NCBI GenBank assembly: GCA_017517325.1
Contig: JAFWZW010000023.1
Span: 124,001-188,000 of the forward strand
Source: Clostridia bacterium
GTDB lineage: Bacteria > Bacillota > Clostridia > Oscillospirales > SIG627
Length of the DNA stretch: 64,000 nucleotides
Direction: 5' to 3'
The notes under the pieces are model-generated. The model saw nothing but the letters and a program-made list of their open reading frames with translations. It had not been told where the DNA came from and did not search any database. Both the position numbers and the translations under genes were made by a program. Of this stretch, positions 56,446 to 64,000 are shown in pieces; position 1 is the first letter of the stretch, and each line of letters opens with the position of its first letter.

Positions 56446-58839
56446 ATGAATTTCAGAGAATTTTTGAAAGAGAATATCGTCTGTCTTGACGGCGGTATGG
56501 GCACCCTTCTGCAAGGCAAGGGCCTTTTGCCCGGTGAAGATCCCGAGCGTTGGAATCTTTCCCATCCGGAAGTGATCCGCGAGATCCACCGTGGGTATTT
56601 CAATGCGGGCAGTAACGTTGTGTGCACCAATACTTTCGGTGCCAATATTTTAAAGTTTTCCGAAAAAGAATTGGAAGCGATCCTTACGGCCGCCGTTGAA
56701 AACGCCAAGGCGGCAAGAGAAGCCTCCTCTTCTCAAAAGGAAAGATTTATCGCCTTGGATATCGGCCCCACGGGAAAGCTCTTAAAGCCCTTGGGGGATC
56801 TTGATTTTGAAGATGCCGTGGAGGTTTTTGCCAAAACAGTTCGCATCGGGGCCCGCCTTGGGGTAGATCTGGTGATGGTGGAAACCATGAACGATAGCTA
56901 CGAAACCAAAGCCGCCCTTTTGGCTGTAAAAGAAAATTCGGATCTGCCCGTTCTGGTCTCCAACGCCTACGGGGAAGACGGAAAATTGATGACCGGTGCA
57001 ACTCCCGCCGCTATGGTGGCAATGCTGGAGGGAATGGGGGCGGATGCCATTGGTGCCAATTGCTCTTTGGGACCCGTACAGCTTCGCTCCGTGGTGGAAG
57101 TCTTGCTTGAAAAAGCCTCCGTTCCCGTTCTTTGCAAGCCTAATGCGGGGCTTCCCAAATGTGTAAACGGCGAAACGGTCTTTGACGTGACCGTGGAAGA
57201 ATTTTCGGAGGAAGTGGCGTCCTTTGTGAAAAAAGGCGTTCGTCTGGTGGGCGGATGCTGTGGCACTACTCCCGAGTATATTTCGAATCTTTGCTCAAAG
57301 GCCGCTTCTCTTGCGCCTGTTCCTCTTAAGGAAAAGAATTTCACCGTTATTTCCTCTTACACCCACGCCCTTGAATTTGGGGAAAAGCCCGTTCTCATCG
57401 GCGAGCGCATCAATCCCACGGGTAAAAAACGCTTTAAGCAGGCCCTTCTGGAGGGGGATATGGATCATATCCTCACCGAAGGAGTCAATCAGCAGGAAAA
57501 AGGCGTTCACGTTTTGGATGTGAACGTGGGTCTCCCCGAGATCGACGAAGGGGCGATGCTGAAGGAAGCAGTCTGCCGTCTGCAGGAGGTGACCGATCTT
57601 CCCCTGCAGATCGATACCGCAAGCGTCTCTGCTATGGAGGGAGCGTTGCGCCGTTATAACGGTAAGGCGATGATCAATTCCGTCAATGGTAAGCGTGAGA
57701 GCATGGAAGCCGTTTTTCCCCTTGTGAAAAAATACGGCGGCCTTGTGGTTGCCCTGACTTTGGATGAAAACGGTATCCCCGAAACGGCCGAGGGCAGAGT
57801 GAAGATTGCTCAAAGGATCCTGAAAACCGCAGAGGGCTACGGGATCGCAGGGAAGGATATTATCTTCGATACCTTGGCTATGACCGTCAGTGCCGATAAT
57901 CGCGCCGCTCTTGCGACCCTTTCCTCTCTTAAAACCATCAAGGAGAGCCTTGGTTGCCATACCTCTCTTGGCGTTTCCAACGTATCCTTCGGTCTTCCGT
58001 GCCGTGATGCGGTGAACAGCACCTTCTTTACCATGGCGCTGGAAAACGGCCTTTCTGCCGCCATTATGAATCCCTATTCTCCCGATATGATGAAAACTTA
58101 TTACGCATACTGCGCTCTTAAGGGCTTGGATGAAAACTGCGCAGCTTACGTTGCTCATGCAGAGCTGTTTGCTACGGTATCTGCTGCCCCTCTGCTGCAG
58201 AAAAAGCCTTCGGAGGAAGCCGCTTCCGAGCTGCAACGCGCCATTATAAAGGGGTTTCGTGATCAGGCGGGCGCTATCACGAAAAAGCTTCTTGCTACCG
58301 TTCCCCCTCTTGAGATCGTAAACGGCGAGATCATTCCCGCTCTGAATCGGGTGGGGGAGGGCTTTGAACGGAAAACGGTCTATCTGCCCCAGCTGCTTAT
58401 GAGTGCCGAGGCGGCAAAAAGTGCCTTTGAGGAGATCAAGACCTTCCTTTCCGACGGCGAAAAGAAGGAGGGAAAGGGCACCTTCGTCCTTGCTACTGTT
58501 CACGGTGATATTCACGATATCGGTAAAAACATCGTAAAGCTTCTTTTGGAAAACTATGGCTTTGACGTAGTGGATTTAGGGAAGGACGTTCCCCCCGAAA
58601 AAGTGCTGGAAGCCGTCTCGGAGCTCCGCGCACCGTTAGCGGGGCTCAGCGCCTTGATGACCACTACCGTTCCCGCTATGGAGGAGACCGTGAGATTGCT
58701 GAAGGAAAAAGCCCCTTGGTGCAAGATCGTGGTGGGTGGCGCCGTTCTCACGGCGGAATACGCCGCACTGGTTGGTGCAGACCATTACGCCAAGGATGCA
58801 ATGGAAACCGTTCGCTTCGCCCAGAGGATCATCGGGTAA
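56446..58839 (+). CDS. metH: Cobalamin-dependent methionine synthase, core without activation domain
   Basis: 797 aa. Domains in order: homocysteine-binding barrel (GGMGTLLQGKG; zinc Cys in GANCS and GGCCGT), pterin-binding barrel starting at GERINPTGKKRF, B12 cap, and B12-binding Rossmann domain with D688-x-H690-x-x-G693 (DIHDIG), the lower-ligand motif. E. coli MetH (1227 aa) adds the activation domain, which here is the preceding gene. Transfers methyl from methyl-THF to homocysteine. Last gene of the unit. Confidence 0.95.
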   Translation: MNFREFLKENIVCLDGGMGTLLQGKGLLPGEDPERWNLSHPEVIREIHRGYFNAGSNVVCTNTFGANILKFSEKELEAILTAAVENAKAAREASSSQKERFIALDIGPTGKLLKPLGDLDFEDAVEVFAKTVRIGARLGVDLVMVETMNDSYETKAALLAVKENSDLPVLVSNAYGEDGKLMTGATPAAMVAMLEGMGADAIGANCSLGPVQLRSVVEVLLEKASVPVLCKPNAGLPKCVNGETVFDVTVEEFSEEVASFVKKGVRLVGGCCGTTPEYISNLCSKAASLAPVPLKEKNFTVISSYTHALEFGEKPVLIGERINPTGKKRFKQALLEGDMDHILTEGVNQQEKGVHVLDVNVGLPEIDEGAMLKEAVCRLQEVTDLPLQIDTASVSAMEGALRRYNGKAMINSVNGKRESMEAVFPLVKKYGGLVVALTLDENGIPETAEGRVKIAQRILKTAEGYGIAGKDIIFDTLAMTVSADNRAALATLSSLKTIKESLGCHTSLGVSNVSFGLPCRDAVNSTFFTMALENGLSAAIMNPYSPDMMKTYYAYCALKGLDENCAAYVAHAELFATVSAAPLLQKKPSEEAASELQRAIIKGFRDQAGAITKKLLATVPPLEIVNGEIIPALNRVGEGFERKTVYLPQLLMSAEAAKSAFEEIKTFLSDGEKKEGKGTFVLATVHGDIHDIGKNIVKLLLENYGFDVVDLGKDVPPEKVLEAVSELRAPLAGLSALMTTTVPAMEETVRLLKEKAPWCKIVVGGAVLTAEYAALVGADHYAKDAMETVRFAQRIIG

Positions 58840-58843
58840 AATG

Positions 58844-58877
58844 AAAGCAGGAACTGCTTGTGCAGTTCCTGCTTTTA
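58844..58877. terminator. Bidirectional terminator between metH and the acyltransferase array
   Basis: AAAGCAGGAACTGC and GCAGTTCCTGCTTT around TTGT. Confidence 0.88.
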
Positions 58878-58878
58878 G

Positions 58879-60075
58879 TTATTCCTCAATGAGAATGACA
58901 CCGCTGGTATCGTAAACGAATTCTCCTTTTAAATAAACCTGCTTCAGGCCGCGCTGAAGGCTGGTGTTTTCGGGGAGCTCTTCGTAGCTTTTGACACCGA
59001 GGGGGTAAACGTAGCTCATGGGTGATTTGCCTGCGCTCTTTCTGGGGTAGCGGGTGTAGCGCAGAGCAAAGGAGGAAATTTTGGATTTCGTTCCCAAAAC
59101 CTCCTGCAATACGGGGGAGAGAAGCCAAGAGCAGCAGTAAAATACCTTGGGCTTCCATTCGGGGTAACAGCGCTTGGTCAGCTCCAGCGCTTCCTTTAAG
59201 GATCGAGAAACAGCTTCGGGTGAAAAATCGGTGTTTCGGGGAATGTGAACGCTTAGACCGTGATCACCGGGCTGATAGACCAGCTCCCATTCCTTCTTGA
59301 AAAAGCGCTCCCGCTCCCGCTGTATCAAAATGCCGCGGGAGGGGTTGCCCACGTATTCCGTCTCCGTCTCTTCAAAGCGGGTGATAAAGGAGCCTTCCTC
59401 CTCTTCGGCACCGCTGCTGCCCAAGAGAAGACCGCTTTTGTGAACGGGGAGCTCGTTTCCGAAAACGGGGAGGATCTCGCCGCTCATTTTGTTTCTCAAA
59501 ACGAAGGCGTTGTAGGAGGGGGAGGTGTGGATCTCAAAATTCAGACCGTGGTGATAGAAGATCTTGCACTTAATGTAAAGCACGCACCAATTTGCATAAA
59601 GATCCGTAAAGCCGGGTACGCCCAAAATGTGGTTCTCTACCACCTCAAGGCTGATTTTGAAGCCTTCCAGATTGACAATGGCCTGCTCAGGGGTAAAGCC
59701 GCGCTCCACGTATTCCTTATAAGCATCCTCAACGGAAGGAAGAAGTGCGTAAAGGGGCAACATATTACCTGCCACGGTACCGTCCGTTTTGGGGTATTTC
59801 ATTTTGCGGCAGCTTTTGCAATCCAGATCGCGAATGCAAAGGCTTACGGCATCAATGAAGGCTTTGCGGTCTCCGTTTTCTTCGGAGATCACCTTCCAGC
59901 CTTGCTTTACAAGATCAAAATATTTGCCGAATAGGTCGAATTTTTCCTGCAGACGGCAGATCAGATCCATGGAGCAAAGCTCGTTTTCTCTGCCTGCGGG
60001 TAGGGGATAGTAGGCGTTCAGGGGTTCGGGGTAGTTTTTGACCCCGAGGCGTTCTGCTAAAGTTTGAAACGACAT
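58879..60075 (-). CDS. Array member 1: NAT_N/GNAT_C (DUF5596)-type putative acyltransferase
   Basis: 398 aa from ATG 60075 (GGAGAAAAAT upstream). Soluble. N-terminal helical half, with CSMDLICRLQEKF near residue 45, and C-terminal GNAT-like half with VHIPRNTDFS, CCSWLLSPVLQEVL and the tail PENTSLQRGLKQVYLKG. It is the most divergent of the five: the middle VGRPAL motif reads GVPGFT. Last gene of the operon, 10 bases after member 2. The family is assigned from memory of the SWLL-P-L pattern; the substrate is unknown. Confidence 0.72.
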   Translation of the reverse strand: MSFQTLAERLGVKNYPEPLNAYYPLPAGRENELCSMDLICRLQEKFDLFGKYFDLVKQGWKVISEENGDRKAFIDAVSLCIRDLDCKSCRKMKYPKTDGTVAGNMLPLYALLPSVEDAYKEYVERGFTPEQAIVNLEGFKISLEVVENHILGVPGFTDLYANWCVLYIKCKIFYHHGLNFEIHTSPSYNAFVLRNKMSGEILPVFGNELPVHKSGLLLGSSGAEEEEGSFITRFEETETEYVGNPSRGILIQRERERFFKKEWELVYQPGDHGLSVHIPRNTDFSPEAVSRSLKEALELTKRCYPEWKPKVFYCCSWLLSPVLQEVLGTKSKISSFALRYTRYPRKSAGKSPMSYVYPLGVKSYEELPENTSLQRGLKQVYLKGEFVYDTSGVILIEE

Positions 60076-60085
60076 ATTTTTCTCC

Positions 60086-61279
60086 TTACAGTTCAATGAC
60101 ACCGGCGTAGCTCAAAACCACTTTTCCTTCAATGTAGTGCTTTTTTAAAGCACGCATCAGGCTGGTATCTTCAGGCAGATCCTCATAGGGACCGTTGAAG
60201 GTCGCGGGAAATACGAAGCTGAATACGCTTTTACCGGAAGCATCCTTCTGGGGGTAACGGATCCAGGTGTTGCCGAAGGCCAAGATCTTGCTGTCGGGCT
60301 TCAGCATAGGCTCCAGATCCTTGGAAAGAAGCCAGGAATAACAATGGAACATTTTGGGATCATATTCGCTGAAGCCTTGCTTTATGATCTTCTTTGCTCC
60401 TTCTCTGGCAGCGCGGAAGGCCTCAACGCTGATATCGCTGCCTCTGGGGATGTGAACGGCGATGAAGTTATCGCCGGGCTTCATGAGCATGACCCATTCA
60501 GACTTGGGGAAAACGGTCTTTTCGTTCACGTAACGACAGCCTTTTGCGGGGTAACCTACATATGCATCTTCCGTCTCTTCAAAGGTAGCTTCAAAAGCGC
60601 CTTCCTCATCGGTTTCGCCCACGGAGCCGAATACCATTCCGTTTGCGGAGATCTTCTGAGGAATGGCAACGGGCACGACCTCGCCGGTCACCTTGTTCTT
60701 TAAAATGTTGGCGTCACCGTGGCGGTGCACTTCAAAATTAAAGCCGCCATGGCGGAACAGTCTTGCCTTGGTGTAAAGGCATTGCCAGGAAAAGAAGGTT
60801 CTGGTCAGGGCTGGGCGACCGGGTACGCCCTTTTCGGCATTTGCCAGACAGTTGTAATAATTCTTCATATAGAGCTTTACCGTCTCTGCATCAAAACCGC
60901 GTTGCAGATACTTTTCGTATGCCCCATCAATGGAGGGAAGGTGAATGTAAAGGGCGAAAAAGTCCTTTACGGGAGTGCCGTCAAATTCGGGAATCTTGAT
61001 CTTGGTGACCATTTCGTATTCGTTGTCCATCATATAAAGGCAGGCGGCGTCAACGTAAGCCTTCATTCTCTCATTTTTCTCCAGCTCCAACCAAGCATCT
61101 CTTACGGCCTGATGGTATTCTCCGAAGAAATCAAATCGTTCCTGAAGGTGGTCAATGAGCTCTGCGGAGCAAAGATGAGCCTTACGCTCTCGGGGAACGG
61201 GGTAATATTTGTGCATCCCTTCGGGAACCAGGTCGTATTTCAATACGCCGATCTCTTTTGCTATCTCGTTTAAAATCAT
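60086..61279 (-). CDS. Array member 2: NAT_N/GNAT_C-type putative acyltransferase
   Basis: 397 aa. N terminus LNEIAKEIGVLKYD, conserved CSAELIDHLQERFDFF, VPGRPALTRTFFSWQCLYTKA, FEETEDAYVGYP, VHIPRGSDIS, CYSWLLSKDLEPML and the tail PEDTSLMRALKKHYIEGK. It lies between members 1 and 3 with 10- and 15-base gaps. GAGGAGAAAAACT before ATG 61279. Confidence 0.75.
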   Translation of the reverse strand: MILNEIAKEIGVLKYDLVPEGMHKYYPVPRERKAHLCSAELIDHLQERFDFFGEYHQAVRDAWLELEKNERMKAYVDAACLYMMDNEYEMVTKIKIPEFDGTPVKDFFALYIHLPSIDGAYEKYLQRGFDAETVKLYMKNYYNCLANAEKGVPGRPALTRTFFSWQCLYTKARLFRHGGFNFEVHRHGDANILKNKVTGEVVPVAIPQKISANGMVFGSVGETDEEGAFEATFEETEDAYVGYPAKGCRYVNEKTVFPKSEWVMLMKPGDNFIAVHIPRGSDISVEAFRAAREGAKKIIKQGFSEYDPKMFHCYSWLLSKDLEPMLKPDSKILAFGNTWIRYPQKDASGKSVFSFVFPATFNGPYEDLPEDTSLMRALKKHYIEGKVVLSYAGVIEL

Positions 61280-61294
61280 AGTTTTTCTCCTCTG

Positions 61295-62488
61295 TTAAAA
61301 TTCAATAATGCCACCGTAATTGTGAATGTGATCGCCTTCTAAATACATTTTTTTCAAAGCGCGCATCAGGCTGGTATCCTCAGGCAGATCTTCCAAAGGT
61401 CCCTTGAAATCCTGGGGGAACACGAAAACGAACACGCTCTGCCCGTTGGATTTTACGGGATAACGAACGTAGCGCTCACCAAAGGAAAGAATGCGGGAGC
61501 CGGGCTTCATAATTTTTTTCAGATCCGGGCTGAGAAGCCAGGAATTGCAGGTGAAAAAGTGAGGCTTGAAATCCGGGTAACGCTGAGAAACGATCTCTTT
61601 TGCCTCTTCCAGAGAATGGGTAATATTCTCTTCGGAAAGGTCGGTCTTTTTGGGAATATGAATGGCAACGATATTGTCTTTTGGCTTAAAGACCATTTCC
61701 CATTCTGATTTTGCAAAGGACTCTTTTTGAGTGGAGAAAAGAAGGTCTTTTACCGGGAAGCCAATGTAAGCATCCTCTGTCTCTTCAAAGGTGGTCTCCA
61801 CAGCCCCTTCTTCATCTTCGAAATCCACCGTGCCCAAAAGATGCCCGCTGCGATGGAGCTTCTGCCCTTCTTTTGAAAGAAGCCGAATTTCTCTCGTTTC
61901 CTTATGCTTCAAAGCGTAAACGGCTTTGTTGGTGGCGAGCTGATAGTTCAGGCCGCGGTGATAAAAGATCAGCGCCTTGGTGTAAAGGCAAAGCCAGCGA
62001 AAATAAATATCCACCAGAGCAGGTCTCCCCACCACGTTTTTGTGGGTGTGGGCAACGTCGTCGTAGAAGCAATCCAGATGGGACAGGGTCTCTTCGTGGC
62101 TGAAGCCGCGACTTCTGTATTTGTCGTAGGCCGCTTCCAAGGAGGGAATATGAATGAAAAGCTGTAAAAGATCACCTTCCGGGGTTCCGTTGGGAGCAGG
62201 TACGGGGATCTTGGTGCATTTTCCGTAAGAGGAGTCCTTCATAAAAAGGCTTGCCGCGTCAACGTAGGCCTTTCTTAAGGTGTCCCTTTCCAAAGCCTGC
62301 CAATATTCCTTGACGATGGAGTAGTATTCCTTGAATACGTTGAAACGCTCCTGCAATCTGTCGATCATTTCAAGACTGCAAAGCTCCCCCTTTCTTTCTT
62401 GGGGAATGGGGTAATAGGGAAGCATTTCTTCTGGGATCGCATCGTACTTTTCAATACCGATCTTTTTTGCAATTTCATTTAAGTTCAT
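61295..62488 (-). CDS. Array member 3: NAT_N/GNAT_C-type putative acyltransferase
   Basis: 397 aa from ATG 62488 (AAAAGGAG upstream; the longer frame overlaps member 4). Same motifs: CSLEMIDRLQERFNVF, VGRPALVDIYFRWLCLYTKA, FEETEDAYIGFP, IHIPKKTDLS, CNSWLLSPDLKKIM, PEDTSLMRALKKMYLEG. By eye it is closest to member 4, sharing almost the whole first 130 residues. Confidence 0.76.
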   Translation of the reverse strand: MNLNEIAKKIGIEKYDAIPEEMLPYYPIPQERKGELCSLEMIDRLQERFNVFKEYYSIVKEYWQALERDTLRKAYVDAASLFMKDSSYGKCTKIPVPAPNGTPEGDLLQLFIHIPSLEAAYDKYRSRGFSHEETLSHLDCFYDDVAHTHKNVVGRPALVDIYFRWLCLYTKALIFYHRGLNYQLATNKAVYALKHKETREIRLLSKEGQKLHRSGHLLGTVDFEDEEGAVETTFEETEDAYIGFPVKDLLFSTQKESFAKSEWEMVFKPKDNIVAIHIPKKTDLSEENITHSLEEAKEIVSQRYPDFKPHFFTCNSWLLSPDLKKIMKPGSRILSFGERYVRYPVKSNGQSVFVFVFPQDFKGPLEDLPEDTSLMRALKKMYLEGDHIHNYGGIIEF

Positions 62489-62501
62489 AGCTTTGCTCCT
62501 T

Positions 62502-63692
62502 TTAAAATTCAATGATACCGCCGTAATTGAGGATGCTTTCGCCCTCACCGTACAGCTTTTTCACAGCCCGCTGGAGGCTGGTGTTTTCAGGTAATTCATC
62601 AAGGTCTTTTTCAAAATCTACGGGAAATACGCAGGGAAGAAGGCCCTTGCCGTTGCATAACACCGGGTATCGAAGAAAGCACTCACCAAAAGATAGGATC
62701 CGCGAGCCGGGCTTCAGTACCTTCTCTAAATCAGGACTTATGATCCAGGAGGTACAGGTGAAAAAACGTGCTTTTCGTTCCGGAAAGTGCCTTGCGACCA
62801 TTTCCTTTGCACCTTTGAAAGCAAGAGCAACCTCTTCTGGGGAAAGATCGGCACCGGTGGGAATGTGAACGCCGATGCAGTCATCCCGCATATCCAAAAC
62901 AAGCTCCCAATCCTCTTTGGAAAATCGCTCCTTGTTTGTAGAAAAAAGATGGCTTTTTACCGCAAATCCAAGGTAGGCATCTTCTGTTTCTTCAAAGGTG
63001 GCATCTACCGCACCCTCTTCCTCCCGGTATCCCGCAGAGCCCAAGATGCGGCCGCTTTTGTGAAGTCTTTGGGGTGTGGCAAGAATGCGCAGCTCTCCGT
63101 TATTCTTATTCTTTAAAACGTAGATCTGCTTGTTTCGGCGCATAGCAAATTTCAGCCCGTGGCAGGAAAAGATCCTTGCTTTTGTGTAATTGCAGAGCCA
63201 GCGGAAATAATCGTATACCAGCGCAGGTCTTCCCACAAGATTCTTGTGGGTGTCGGATACGTTTTGGTAGTAGGAGTCTAAAAAACTCAAGGTTTCTTCG
63301 TGGGAGAAGCCCCGTGCTCTGTAATGTTCGTAAGCATCCTCCACAGAGGGAACGTGGATGAAAAGCTGCAACAGATCCCCGGCGGGGGTACCGTCAGGCG
63401 CAGGCACCGGGATGGCGGTGCATTGGTTGAAGGCGCTGTCTCGCATAAAAAGGGAGGCGGCATCAACGTAAGCCTTTCTTAAGGGGTCCTGTTCCAGAGC
63501 CTGCCAGTATTCTCTGACGATGGGGTAGTATTCCTTGAATATATTGAAACGCGCCTGCAGTCTGTCGATCATTTCGAGGCTACAAAGCTCCCTTTTTCTC
63601 TCTTGCGGAATGGGGTAGTAGGAGAGCATTTCCGGGGGCATTTTTTGGCACCTTTCTGCGCCGATCTCTTTGGCAAGATCCATCAGATTCAT
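62502..63692 (-). CDS. Array member 4: NAT_N/GNAT_C-type putative acyltransferase
   Basis: 396 aa; GGAGGGTGCTTT before ATG 63692. Motifs CSLEMIDRLQARFNIF, VGRPALVYDYFRWLCNYTKA, FEETEDAYLGFA, VHIPTGADLS, CTSWIISPDLEKVL, PENTSLQRAVKKLYGEG. First gene of the four-gene operon, 60 bases after member 5 with a terminator between. The SWLL motif reads SWII here. Confidence 0.76.
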   Translation of the reverse strand: MNLMDLAKEIGAERCQKMPPEMLSYYPIPQERKRELCSLEMIDRLQARFNIFKEYYPIVREYWQALEQDPLRKAYVDAASLFMRDSAFNQCTAIPVPAPDGTPAGDLLQLFIHVPSVEDAYEHYRARGFSHEETLSFLDSYYQNVSDTHKNLVGRPALVYDYFRWLCNYTKARIFSCHGLKFAMRRNKQIYVLKNKNNGELRILATPQRLHKSGRILGSAGYREEEGAVDATFEETEDAYLGFAVKSHLFSTNKERFSKEDWELVLDMRDDCIGVHIPTGADLSPEEVALAFKGAKEMVARHFPERKARFFTCTSWIISPDLEKVLKPGSRILSFGECFLRYPVLCNGKGLLPCVFPVDFEKDLDELPENTSLQRAVKKLYGEGESILNYGGIIEF

Positions 63693-63715
63693 AAAGCACC
63701 CTCCTGATCGAATGT

Positions 63716-63745
63716 GAAAAATGCCGCCGTATCAGGCGGCATTTT
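63716..63745 (-). terminator. Terminator or attenuator between members 5 and 4
   Basis: Minus strand AAAATGCCGCC and GGCGGCATTTT around TGATAC, then T-rich. It either ends the member 5 transcript or limits read-through into the array. Confidence 0.8.
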
Positions 63746-63752
63746 GTTGTCT

Positions 63753-64000
63753 TTACAGAGAGATGACCCCGCCGTAATCCAGAACGTAGCCGCCTGCAAT
63801 GTACTTTGCTTTCAAGGCACGCATCAGACTGGTATCCTCGGGCAGCTCCTCCAAGGGGCCTTTAAAGCTCTGAGGAAATACGAAGTTGAAAACGCTTCTG
63901 CCGGTACCCTTGCGGGGGAACCTGGCAAATCTGCGGGCAAAGCCGAGGATCTTGGAATCGGGCTTGAGCATCTCGTCCAAATCGGGGGAAAGGAGCCAGG
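63753..64000 (-). CDS. Array member 5 (C-terminal part, cut by window edge)
   Basis: 82 visible residues, open to the window end. The sequence begins within WLLSPDLDEML, then KPDSKILGFARRFARFP and the tail PEDTSLMRALKAKYIAGG ending YGGVISL, matching the last fifth of members 1-4. The start lies outside. The array may continue upstream. Confidence 0.75.
   Translation of the reverse strand, partial: WLLSPDLDEMLKPDSKILGFARRFARFPRKGTGRSVFNFVFPQSFKGPLEELPEDTSLMRALKAKYIAGGYVLDYGGVISL

Noticed and set aside
57295-58515. Minus-strand 406-codon frame opposite metH
   Set aside because: Shadow of metH, no domain recognised.

Overview
The window is a chromosomal segment of a Gram-positive, probably gut-dwelling member of the Clostridia (Bacillota). 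The evidence is gene content: a SpoIIR homologue and a PdaA-type muramic-lactam deacetylase (sporulation ancestry), a MecA-family adaptor, a dimeric glycyl-tRNA synthetase, near-consensus sigma-A promoters, strong AGGAGG ribosome sites, and enzymes for plant or mucus glycans (two rhamnosidase-like proteins, a GH28-like beta-helix protein, a GH4 enzyme). I see no insertion sequence, prophage or CRISPR array. The genus cannot be fixed from this window.

Layout. 1-5 kb: end of alr, two tRNAs, trmO, then a three-gene catabolic-looking cassette (four-cysteine unknown protein, ceramidase-like hydrolase, DapA-family lyase). 5-8.3 kb: a Crp/Fnr regulator with a palindromic operator over its own promoter, reading into an SBP-permease-ATPase importer. 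8.3-13.3 kb: pgi, a small P-loop protein, prmA, rplM-rpsI and a GH25 lysozyme with two LysM repeats. 13.3-20.5 kb: rhamnosidase plus an internally deleted paralogue, mntP under a yybP-ykoY (Mn2+) riboswitch, a GH28-like protein, and about 590 bp of repeat-rich non-coding DNA holding a chain of seven hairpins. 20.5-28.5 kb: tRNA-Gln, mscS, recG, a membrane-inserted SMC-like ATPase, two polysaccharide deacetylases, a family 4 uracil-DNA glycosylase and a MecA-like protein.

28.6-40.6 kb: two ABC exporters with N-terminal zinc ribbons flanking a DUF1854 protein, then glyQS, an AEC transporter, typA, a LysR regulator and a UDP-sugar pyrophosphorylase. 40.7-50.9 kb: a WG-repeat membrane protein, spoIIR, the overlapping run DUF512-der-plsY-DUF362-ispE, yceD-rpmF, cca and tRNA-Arg. 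51-58.9 kb: a second ceramidase-like gene, a DUF4349 lipoprotein whose ribosome site lies inside a perfect hairpin, a GH4 enzyme, and the methionine-folate set metF, a separate MetH activation protein, and a MetH core lacking that domain.

58.9-64 kb: at least five tandem, divergent paralogues (about 400 aa each) that look like NAT_N/GNAT_C (DUF5596-type) acyltransferases. Four form one operon and the fifth runs off the edge. This array and the hairpin chain at 20.07-20.23 kb are the two items most likely to be undescribed biology.
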